Positions 7,196 to 12,315 of a stretch of 12,315 nucleotides of DNA are shown here, piece by piece. Origin of the DNA: an uncultured bacterium (GTDB taxonomy: Bacteria > Planctomycetota > Phycisphaerae > Sedimentisphaerales > Anaerobacaceae); assembly GCA_913009865.1 (NCBI GenBank), contig CAJVYK010000052.1, positions 1 to 12,315 of the forward strand, written 5' to 3'. A model generated the notes under the pieces. The model ran no database searches. It had not been told where the DNA came from and saw only the letters and a list, made by a program, of their open reading frames with translations. Each line of letters begins with the position of its first letter. The first letter of the stretch is position 1. The translations under genes and the position numbers were made by a program.

Positions 7196-8941
7196 ATGAA
7201 AATTGTAACCACCAGAAGAATAAGTCAGACCTTCTTTTTCTCGATATTTGTCTGGTTTTGCATTGTCGGCACTGTAGGCCAGAAGTGGTGGCAGTTGCGG
7301 GGCTGGCCCATCAATTGGTTTTTGCAGCTTGACCCTTTGGTGGCAATCGGGACGATATTAACTACGCATACATTTTACCGGCCTCTTTTGTGGGCGCTGG
7401 CTACGATTATATTGACGATAGTATTTGGGCGGTTCTTCTGCAGTTGGGTTTGTCCTTTCGGCTCGCTGCATCACTTTACCGGCTTTCTGGGCAATAGAAG
7501 AAAATCGGCTGCGCAAAAAATACAGCTCAACAAATATCGGCGGGCTCAGTGCATAAAGTATTTTGTTCTCGTACTCTTTCTATCTATGGCTGCATTTCCG
7601 TCACTTGCCGCCACTTTGCAGACCGGCCTGCTCGACCCTATACCGCTGATAACCCGCTCTTTCAACCTGGTATTATTGCCTATTGCTGACAGCCCCGTCA
7701 GCTTTGTTTCGATAGCGCAGCGTTTTTATGAAGGGGCATGGCTGATATTAGCGGTATTTTTAACAGCCGTTTTTCTTAACCTTCTCATCCCTCGATTCTA
7801 CTGCAGATTTATCTGTCCGCTTGGCGCATTGTTTGCCATTTTCAGCCGGTTTGCTATATGGCGAATCGGCAAGAGGGAAAAAGAATGTATCGATTGCAAA
7901 TTGTGCGAAAAGGCCTGTGAAGGCGGCTGCGGCCCAGCCGGCAATATAAGAATAAGCGAATGTGTGCTTTGCTTTAACTGTCGCCAGGATTGTAAGGACG
8001 AGCTAATCGGCTATCAAACTCAGAGTTCGTTGGCCGGAGAAGTGACGAACCCTGACATTTCCCGCAGGGGCTTTGTTCTTTCACTTGCCGGCGGTATATT
8101 TGCGGTACCTGCGGTTCGGCTGAGCGGTAAACTGGCCGGCAATTGGCACTACAAAGTTATTCGTCCGCCCGGTGCATTAGCCGAAGAAGAATTCCTGAAA
8201 AGATGTATCAAGTGCGGCCAATGTATGCGTCTGTGTCCTACGAATGTTATTCAGCCCAGCGGCATCGAAGCGGGACTGGAAAATCTCTGGACTCCTGTAC
8301 TGAACAATCGAATCGGCTCGAGCGGCTGTCAGTTAAATTGCACCGCTTGCGGCCAGATTTGTCCGACCTCGGCTATCAGGCCGATTACGCTTGCCGAGAA
8401 ACTCGGCACCGATGAGTTTTCTGATGCCGGTCCAATCAAACTGGGCACCGCCTTTTTTGACCGCGGCAGATGCCTTCCGTGGGCGATGGATAAACCCTGT
8501 ATTGTCTGCCAGGAAAACTGTCCGCTTAGTCCCAAGGCGATTTACACCCGCGAATACTTCAGCACGGTAAGAGATGGCATTTTCACGGTGAAAAGAGCTG
8601 TGGATAAGACAATAGAAACCGTTGAAGAAACCATCGCACCCGGCAAATTTGCCACCGGCGATTACTATTGTATCAGCGAAGATGGTGAACGCAGCAAAAT
8701 CGCTGCAAATACCGAAAACACGCTCGTAATTTCCGCTGATAAACGGTTTGGAAAAATCCCCGCTGCGGGCGGTAAAATTGAGGTTCAGGTTCGACTGCAA
8801 AGACCTTACGTTGATATTGAAAAATGTACCGGCTGTGGAGTTTGCGAACACGAATGTCCCGTAAGCGGCAGGCGAGCTGTAAGGGTCTCTGCCGAGGGCG
8901 AGACAAGAAGTGCTGACAGAGCATTACTGCTCAAACGTTGA
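7196..8941 (+). CDS. NapH/NapG-like membrane polyferredoxin fusion with an internal twin-arginine helix
   Basis: A 581-residue iron-sulfur electron-transfer protein. The first 230 residues resemble NapH/CcoG-type quinol oxidases: membrane helices near 10-27, 62-80, 119-140, 178-200 and 205-223, with the paired motifs CSWVCPFG (82-89) and CRFICPLG (203-210). Two cysteine clusters follow (231-245 and 256-266). Residues 289-292 read SRRGF and start a hydrophobic helix (to about 308) that looks like a Tat signal, as at the N-terminus of NapG. The C-terminal part carries cysteine groups at 337-347, 378-389, 426-442 and 544-554, of which the first and last are classical 4Fe-4S motifs (CxxCxxCxxxCP). 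This suggests quinol oxidation at the membrane and delivery to exported partners, perhaps DUF362 or the aldo/keto reductases. No Shine-Dalgarno is evident. It starts 10 bp after DUF362, so coupling is likely. Confidence 0.82.
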   Translation: MKIVTTRRISQTFFFSIFVWFCIVGTVGQKWWQLRGWPINWFLQLDPLVAIGTILTTHTFYRPLLWALATIILTIVFGRFFCSWVCPFGSLHHFTGFLGNRRKSAAQKIQLNKYRRAQCIKYFVLVLFLSMAAFPSLAATLQTGLLDPIPLITRSFNLVLLPIADSPVSFVSIAQRFYEGAWLILAVFLTAVFLNLLIPRFYCRFICPLGALFAIFSRFAIWRIGKREKECIDCKLCEKACEGGCGPAGNIRISECVLCFNCRQDCKDELIGYQTQSSLAGEVTNPDISRRGFVLSLAGGIFAVPAVRLSGKLAGNWHYKVIRPPGALAEEEFLKRCIKCGQCMRLCPTNVIQPSGIEAGLENLWTPVLNNRIGSSGCQLNCTACGQICPTSAIRPITLAEKLGTDEFSDAGPIKLGTAFFDRGRCLPWAMDKPCIVCQENCPLSPKAIYTREYFSTVRDGIFTVKRAVDKTIETVEETIAPGKFATGDYYCISEDGERSKIAANTENTLVISADKRFGKIPAAGGKIEVQVRLQRPYVDIEKCTGCGVCEHECPVSGRRAVRVSAEGETRSADRALLLKR

Positions 8942-9000
8942 AAATTAGATAGTATAATAGTATATCAGATATAAATACAAGTTGCTTATGCTTGCTTTTT

Positions 9001-9039
9001 CTAAACGCTAAACGCTAAACGCTATACGCTATACGCTAT
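9001..9039 (+). repeat. Heptanucleotide tandem array upstream of the first aldo/keto reductase
   Basis: Five perfect 7-base units in direct order: CTAAACG three times (9001-9021), CTATACG twice (9022-9035), then a partial CTAT leading into a run of T and the ribosome binding site GGAGG (9045-9049). The array fills the leader of the gene. A lone perfect -10 hexamer TATAAT (8953-8958) lies upstream without a recognisable -35 box, so a transcript starting near 8965 would carry the array in its 5' leader. Confidence 0.9.
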
Positions 9040-9044
9040 TTTTT

Positions 9045-9049
9045 GGAGG
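9045..9049 (+). promoter_or_regulatory. Shine-Dalgarno deciding the start of aldo/keto reductase 1
   Basis: GGAGG lies 8 nt before the ATG at 9058. An in-frame TTG at 9043 overlaps this site and would add five residues, but it has no ribosome binding site of its own, so the ATG at 9058 is preferred. Confidence 0.8.
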
Positions 9050-9057
9050 TTAACATA

Positions 9058-10314
9058 ATGCAGAAAAAACAAAATAAAATCGACAGAAGAAACTTTTTGA
9101 AGACGGCCGGTGCTGCCGGACTGGGCGGTATTTTTGCTTCGGCTGGAGCCAAAGCCGGCTCGAATGCGCCTGATGTTTCGAAAAAATCTCAAAAACCCGG
9201 ATTACCACAGGTGCCGAGACGAAAATTAGGTAAAACAGGCATTGATATCCCGTGCCTTTCTCTGGGTACAATGTTCAACCTTGTTGACAACCAAATCATT
9301 TTAAGAAAGACCCTTCAGTGGGGCGCCAACTTCTGGGATACAGCTCACAACTATGCAGGGGGAAACAGTGAGCTTGGTGTAGGCAAGTACCTCTCGAAAA
9401 ACCCGGAAGTCCGAAAGGAATTGTTCCTCGTCACCAAGGCCTCCGGTGCAAGAAGCGTAGCGGATGTGGAAAACCGTCTTCAAACCTCTCTAAAAAGAAT
9501 GAATACTGAATACATCGATTTGTACTATGGCGTTCACGCAATGGGCGATCCTGCACAGTTGACCGATGATCTAAAGCAGTGGGCCGAAAGTGCAAAGAAG
9601 CGCAAGCTGATACGTTTCTTTGGTTTCAGCACCCATAAGAACATGGCCAGATGCCTTGCCGCTGCCGCCAAACTCGACTGGATTGATGCGATAATGCCGA
9701 GCTACAACTTCCGATTGATGCAGAATCCCCAAATGCAGGATGCCATTGAGGCCTGTCACAAAGCGGGTATCGGCCTTATAGCTATGAAGACTACCGGCCA
9801 GACAACTATTCGCAGATACCGCCAGGAAGTCGAAACCGAAGAGGATAAAAAACTGATTGAACATCTTTTGCAGCGCGGCTTTACCGCCGAGCAGGCAAAC
9901 ATAAAGGTTGTTTTGGAAGATAAGAGGTTCAGTTCCGCTTGCGTTGGGATGGAGAACGTCGCTATTTTAACCTCGAACGCCGCTGCCGTACTGGATAAAA
10001 CCAAATTTTCGCAGGCGGATATGGAAGTTTTCAAGCGATACGCCGCAGCGACCTGCAGCGATTATTGTGCCGGCTGCGCACATATATGCGACTCAGCCCT
10101 GCCGGATGCCCCTTACGTCAGTGACATTATGCGGTATTTGATGTACTATAACAGCTACGGCCGGCAGGACAGAGCGAGGGAACTTTTCGCTCGAATCCCC
10201 TGCACGGTAAGAAACAAACTGCTCAGTATGGATTATAAGCTTGTGGAAGCTCGCTGCCCGCAGCATTTGCCGATAAGCAACTTGCTCGCCGAGGCGGTCG
10301 GCAAGCTGGCCTGA
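9058..10314 (+). CDS. Tat-exported aldo/keto reductase with C-terminal Fe-S-like domain, paralog 1
   Basis: A 418-residue oxidoreductase. The N-terminus has a Tat signal (DRRNFLK at 9-15, then a hydrophobic stretch ending near AKA at 31-33). The body is an aldo/keto reductase barrel: RRKLGKTGIDIPCLSLG (54-70), then the tetrad Asp94 (FWDTA), Tyr99 (NYAGGNSE), Lys127 (VTKASG) and His160 in DLYYGVHAMGD. The histidine sits one position later than usual for the family. The C-terminus has a cysteine cluster C333-x3-C337-x2-C340-x3-C344 and a late Cys400 in ARCPQHLPI. This fits aldo/keto reductases with ferredoxin-like tails (COG1453 type), so an Fe-S cluster is likely. Substrate unknown. It is followed after 41 bp by a close paralog. 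Because it is exported by Tat with a cofactor folded inside, the nucleotide may be tightly bound, or electrons may come through the Fe-S cluster. Confidence 0.88.
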   Translation: MQKKQNKIDRRNFLKTAGAAGLGGIFASAGAKAGSNAPDVSKKSQKPGLPQVPRRKLGKTGIDIPCLSLGTMFNLVDNQIILRKTLQWGANFWDTAHNYAGGNSELGVGKYLSKNPEVRKELFLVTKASGARSVADVENRLQTSLKRMNTEYIDLYYGVHAMGDPAQLTDDLKQWAESAKKRKLIRFFGFSTHKNMARCLAAAAKLDWIDAIMPSYNFRLMQNPQMQDAIEACHKAGIGLIAMKTTGQTTIRRYRQEVETEEDKKLIEHLLQRGFTAEQANIKVVLEDKRFSSACVGMENVAILTSNAAAVLDKTKFSQADMEVFKRYAAATCSDYCAGCAHICDSALPDAPYVSDIMRYLMYYNSYGRQDRARELFARIPCTVRNKLLSMDYKLVEARCPQHLPISNLLAEAVGKLA

Positions 10315-10355
10315 TTGCTATTGCAGGCGTTAATCATTTTTAGGAGTCTAAGGTA

Positions 10356-11597
10356 ATGGAAGAAAAACAAAATAAAATCGATAGAAGGAATTTTTTGAAG
10401 GCGATGGGGGCAACGGGGTTGAGTTCTGTTTTGGCTTCGAGTGAAGTAATAGCCGGGTCAAAGCCTAATGCCACGGGAAAATCTCAAAAGACCAATTTCC
10501 CACAGGTGCCGAGACGAAAGTTAGGCAAAACCGGTGTTGATATCCCGTGCCTGTCTTTGGGAGGCGGGTTCAACCTTATCGAGAACCAAGTCATCTTAAA
10601 AAAAGCTCTTCGATGGGCAGTTAATTATTGGGACACGACACCTGATTATGCCGGCGGAAACAGCGAACTTGGCATAGGCAAATTCCTATCGAATAATCCA
10701 AAGGCCCGAAAGGAATTGTTCATTGTTACCAAGGCATCGGGTGCAAAAAGCGTAGCGGATGTGGAAAACCGTCTTCAAGCTTCTCTGAAAAGAATGAATA
10801 CCAAATACATTGATTTGTACTATGGCTCCTATATGATGTCTGATCCTGCTCTTTTGACGGATGAATTAAAGCGGTGGGCTGAAAGTGCAAAGAAGCGGAA
10901 GCTGATACGTTTCTTTGGTTTCAGCACCCATAAAAATATGACTCAATGCCTTACCGCTGCGGCCAAGCTCGACTGGATTGATGCGGTAATGACAAGCTAT
11001 AATTTTCGATTGATGCAGGATGCTAAAATGCAGGCTGCTATTGAGGCGTGCCATAAAGCGGGTATCGGCCTTATTGCTATAAAGACTCAGGGGCAGGGCC
11101 AGGAGCGGAGAGTTAAAACCAAAGAGGACGAGAAGCTTCTCAGGCATTTCATGCAGCGTGGCTTTACCGAGGGGCAGGCAAAAGTAAAGGTCGTACTGGA
11201 AGATAAAAGGTTCAGTTCAGCTTGCGTAAAGATGCAGAATGTCGCTCTTTTGACTTCAAACGTTGCGGCAGTGCTCGATAAGACCAAATTCACACAAGCT
11301 GATATGGCGGTTTTCAAGAAATACGCAGCGGCGACCTGCAGCGGTTATTGTGCCGGCTGCGCACATATATGTGACTCAGCCCTTCCGGATGCACCTTATG
11401 TCAGTGACATTATGCGGTATTTGATGTACTACAACAGCTACGGCCAGCAGGACAGAGCGAGGGAGCTATTCGCTCAAATTCCCGGCGGGGTAAGAAACAA
11501 ACTGCTTAGTACGGATTATAAGCTTGCAGAAGCTCGCTGCCCGCAGCGTATGCCGATAGGCAACTTGGTCGCCGAAGCTGTCAGCAAGCTGGCCTGA
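10356..11597 (+). CDS. Tat-exported aldo/keto reductase, paralog 2, lacking the tetrad histidine
   Basis: A 413-residue tandem paralog of the preceding gene, roughly three-quarters identical by eye. It has the same Tat motif (DRRNFLK, 9-15), barrel and C-terminal cysteines (C328, C332, C335, C339, C395). Asp93, Tyr98 and Lys126 of the catalytic tetrad are kept, but the histidine position is Tyr159 (DLYYGSYMMSD against DLYYGVHAMGD). The loop after the KTxGQ motif is four residues shorter (near 250), so the difference looks like divergence rather than decay; the reading frame is intact. Start ATG at 10356 with AGGAG (10342-10346). It is probably cotranscribed with paralog 1. It may have a changed activity, or act as a structural partner in a heteromer. 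The DNA identity is high and patchy, which suggests a fairly recent duplication or gene conversion. Confidence 0.87.
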   Translation: MEEKQNKIDRRNFLKAMGATGLSSVLASSEVIAGSKPNATGKSQKTNFPQVPRRKLGKTGVDIPCLSLGGGFNLIENQVILKKALRWAVNYWDTTPDYAGGNSELGIGKFLSNNPKARKELFIVTKASGAKSVADVENRLQASLKRMNTKYIDLYYGSYMMSDPALLTDELKRWAESAKKRKLIRFFGFSTHKNMTQCLTAAAKLDWIDAVMTSYNFRLMQDAKMQAAIEACHKAGIGLIAIKTQGQGQERRVKTKEDEKLLRHFMQRGFTEGQAKVKVVLEDKRFSSACVKMQNVALLTSNVAAVLDKTKFTQADMAVFKKYAAATCSGYCAGCAHICDSALPDAPYVSDIMRYLMYYNSYGQQDRARELFAQIPGGVRNKLLSTDYKLAEARCPQRMPIGNLVAEAVSKLA

Positions 11598-11615
11598 AAC
11601 AATAGTCAACTCTAT

Positions 11616-11635
11616 GGTGGCTGAAGGTGGCTGAA
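11616..11635 (+). repeat. Tandem duplication of a 10-mer
   Basis: GGTGGCTGAA occurs twice in direct succession (11616-11625, 11626-11635), starting 19 bp after the stop of aldo/keto reductase 2. No function can be assigned. Confidence 0.75.
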
Positions 11636-11680
11636 AAAATTTCCGGTTTTTTACATCGCAAGTGCCTTATTAGTAAATAC

Positions 11681-11700
11681 TTACATTTAGAAGAGAGTAA
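11681..11700 (+). repeat. Direct repeat copy 1 upstream of the intergenic promoter
   Basis: TTACATTTAGAAGAGAGTAA lies 6 bp before the -35 box of the promoter at 11707-11735. It matches copy 2 at 11738-11756 over TTACAT and AAGAGAGTAA, with a 4-base against 3-base middle. The pair flanks the promoter and could be binding sites for one regulator. Confidence 0.5.
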
Positions 11701-11706
11701 TTTTTC

Positions 11707-11735
11707 TTGAGCAGGATACGCCTTTCGGTTATAAT
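11707..11735 (+). promoter_or_regulatory. Sigma70-like promoter of a small transcription unit
   Basis: A -35 box TTGAGC (11707-11712), a 17-bp spacer and a perfect -10 box TATAAT (11730-11735) predict a start near 11742. The next intrinsic terminator is at 11915-11941, so the transcript would be about 200 nt. Confidence 0.65.
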
Positions 11736-11737
11736 AA

Positions 11738-11756
11738 TTACATACTAAGAGAGTAA
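11738..11756 (+). repeat. Direct repeat copy 2 at the predicted transcription start
   Basis: TTACATACTAAGAGAGTAA starts 2 bp after the -10 box and covers the predicted start point. Shared with 11681-11700: TTACAT followed by AAGAGAGTAA. A protein bound here would block transcription. Confidence 0.5.
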
Positions 11757-11788
11757 CGATTTGATGGTTTTATGTTTTCGGTGGGGCA

Positions 11789-11884
11789 ATGACGAAATTT
11801 TATTACGAAACCTGGCTTCCGTTCACGTTTAACAAAAGGCGGATTCTATTTCTGGCAATTGCAAGTTATATTGCTTTGTGTTAA
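11789..11884 (+). CDS. Possible 31-residue membrane-associated small protein
   Basis: An ATG with a G-rich stretch just upstream (GGTGGGG, 11780-11786) opens 31 codons ending in TAA. The first half is aromatic and polar (MTKFYYETWLPFTFNKRR) and the second half is a short hydrophobic segment ILFLAIASYIALC, as in small membrane peptides with a basic stop before the helix. It lies wholly within the small transcription unit and ends 30 nt before the terminator. Such a short frame can occur by chance, so this is tentative. No family recognised. Confidence 0.3.
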   Translation: MTKFYYETWLPFTFNKRRILFLAIASYIALC

Positions 11885-11914
11885 AACCAGTTTGGCTTTT
11901 TCATTTTTATCTCT

Positions 11915-11941
11915 AACCGCTCAACTTTGGGCGGTTTTTTT
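11915..11941 (+). terminator. Intrinsic terminator
   Basis: An 8-bp stem AACCGCTC / GGGCGGTT (11915-11922 with 11929-11936, one G-T pair) with a 6-base loop runs into a T-tract (11935-11941). It ends the small transcription unit and insulates hldD. Confidence 0.8.
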
Positions 11942-11965
11942 ATGCGCTTAAGATTCGTTAAACAT

Positions 11966-11994
11966 TTGACACAGTCAGAACGAAAAATTAAGCT
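11966..11994 (+). promoter_or_regulatory. Possible promoter for hldD
   Basis: A perfect -35 box TTGACA (11966-11971) is followed at 17 bp by a poor -10 box TAAGCT (11989-11994). A start near 12001 would leave a leader of about 30 nt to hldD. It lies just after the terminator, where a new promoter is needed. Confidence 0.4.
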
Positions 11995-12029
11995 TATGCA
12001 AACTGACCTGTCAATTAGGGGATTTGCAA

Positions 12030-12315
12030 ATGATAATAGTTACCGGCGGAGCCGGCTTTATCGGTTCAGCGCTGATTGCCGCACTAAACAGCCGCGGCAT
12101 TACCGACATTCTCGTCGTTGACCAGCTCGGCACAAACGAAAAATGGAAGAATCTAAGGAATCTGTCTTTCGCCGATTATGTGGAGAAGGACGATTTTTTA
12201 GAAATGGTACTCGATAATAAGCTCTGCCCCCCCATCGAGGCTCTCTTTCATCTTGGCGCCTGCTCGAGCACAACCGAAACAGACGCTTCATACTTTATAA
12301 AGAACAACTACGAAT
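12030..12315 (+). CDS. hldD: ADP-L-glycero-D-manno-heptose 6-epimerase, 5' part only
   Basis: The first 95 codons of a short-chain dehydrogenase/epimerase-type enzyme cut by the window edge. MIIVTGGAGFIGSAL is the NAD(P)-binding Rossmann start (GxxGxxG). The following LNSRGITDILVVDQL, then ALFHLGACSSTTETD (about 75-89) and NNYE match E. coli HldD closely; the GACSSTTE stretch is characteristic and contains active-site serine and threonine positions. The enzyme converts ADP-D-glycero-D-manno-heptose to the L-glycero form used in lipopolysaccharide inner core, which suggests an outer membrane with heptose-containing glycans. AGGGG (12017-12021) lies 8 nt before the ATG. It has its own promoter candidate and is separated from the aldo/keto reductases by a terminator, so it begins a new unit. 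Confidence 0.9.
   Translation, partial: MIIVTGGAGFIGSALIAALNSRGITDILVVDQLGTNEKWKNLRNLSFADYVEKDDFLEMVLDNKLCPPIEALFHLGACSSTTETDASYFIKNNYE

Larger units (their letters stand above)
11742..11941 (+). ncRNA. Candidate small RNA or small mRNA of about 200 nt
   Basis: The segment is bounded by a promoter (11707-11735) and an intrinsic terminator (11915-11941) and contains no known gene. Local structure includes GCAA...TTGC (11861-11874), and AGAGA near the 5' end could pair with TCTCT at 11910-11914 just before the terminator. I do not recognise it as SRP RNA, tmRNA or RNase P RNA. Its length would suit a 6S-like RNA, but I see no diagnostic central bubble. It may be a regulatory RNA, a mRNA for the 31-residue ORF it contains, or both. 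Confidence 0.4.
11598..12029. other. Intergenic region of 432 bp between aldo/keto reductase 2 and hldD
   Basis: This is the only long gap without an established gene. From left to right it holds a 10-bp tandem duplication (11616-11635), two copies of an imperfect 19-20-bp direct repeat (11681-11700, 11738-11756), a promoter (11707-11735), a 31-codon ORF (11789-11884), an intrinsic terminator (11915-11941) and a weaker promoter before hldD. No clear terminator for the aldo/keto reductase pair was found. Confidence 0.8.

Noticed and set aside
9001..9039. Possible CRISPR array
   Set aside because: Units are 7 bp in direct tandem with no spacers, and no cas genes are present.
11638..11656. A-run and T-run around CCGG as a terminator after aldo/keto reductase 2
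   Set aside because: The stem would be nearly all A-T pairs, too weak to support as an intrinsic terminator.
11764..11832. 22-codon ORF starting at 11764
   Set aside because: It lies in the same small transcript but has no ribosome binding site and no recognisable features, and it overlaps the better candidate at 11789.
11884..11902. Second terminator-like stretch CCAGTTTGG followed by T-run
   Set aside because: Only three stem pairs with a three-base loop; the hairpin at 11915-11941 is much stronger.
11927..12121. 64-codon ORF covering the terminator and the start of hldD
   Set aside because: It crosses the terminator T-run and overlaps hldD in another frame.

Overview
This window reads as a piece of a Gram-negative-type (diderm) bacterial chromosome, most likely a planctomycete-related bacterium (Phycisphaerae or a relative). 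That placement is an inference. It rests on tandem Tat-exported aldo/keto reductases with a C-terminal cysteine cluster, a DUF6599-DUF362-polyferredoxin cluster and a moderate base composition; no rRNA is present to settle it. Three outer-membrane-type lipoproteins and the start of an ADP-heptose epimerase gene (hldD) support an outer membrane with heptose-containing glycans.

The left half (8-5046) lies entirely on the minus strand. Read in transcription order it holds an amidohydrolase-superfamily enzyme, then a run led by a sigma70-like promoter: tatA, tatC, a COG3014-type lipoprotein, a YcfL-like lipoprotein and an LpoB-like lipoprotein. No tatB is present, so this looks like a minimal TatA+TatC translocase followed by an envelope lipoprotein cassette.

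The right half (5187-12315) lies on the plus strand. A consensus promoter (TTGACA, 17 bp, TATAAT) drives a membrane-anchored DUF6599 protein, a Tat-exported DUF362 protein (8-bp overlap) and a 581-residue membrane polyferredoxin. The last looks like a NapH-like membrane part fused to a NapG-like Fe-S part, with a twin-arginine helix at the junction. Two tandem paralogous Tat-exported aldo/keto reductases follow; the second has lost the catalytic-tetrad histidine. The window ends inside hldD.

The theme is Tat export of redox proteins: tatA and tatC lie within about 9 kb of four proteins with twin-arginine motifs. The least explained parts are non-coding. Related heptanucleotide arrays sit in two distant intergenic places (3318-3387 and 9001-9039). 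A 432-bp gap before hldD contains a self-contained transcription unit of about 200 nt: promoter flanked by direct repeats, a 31-codon ORF and an intrinsic terminator.
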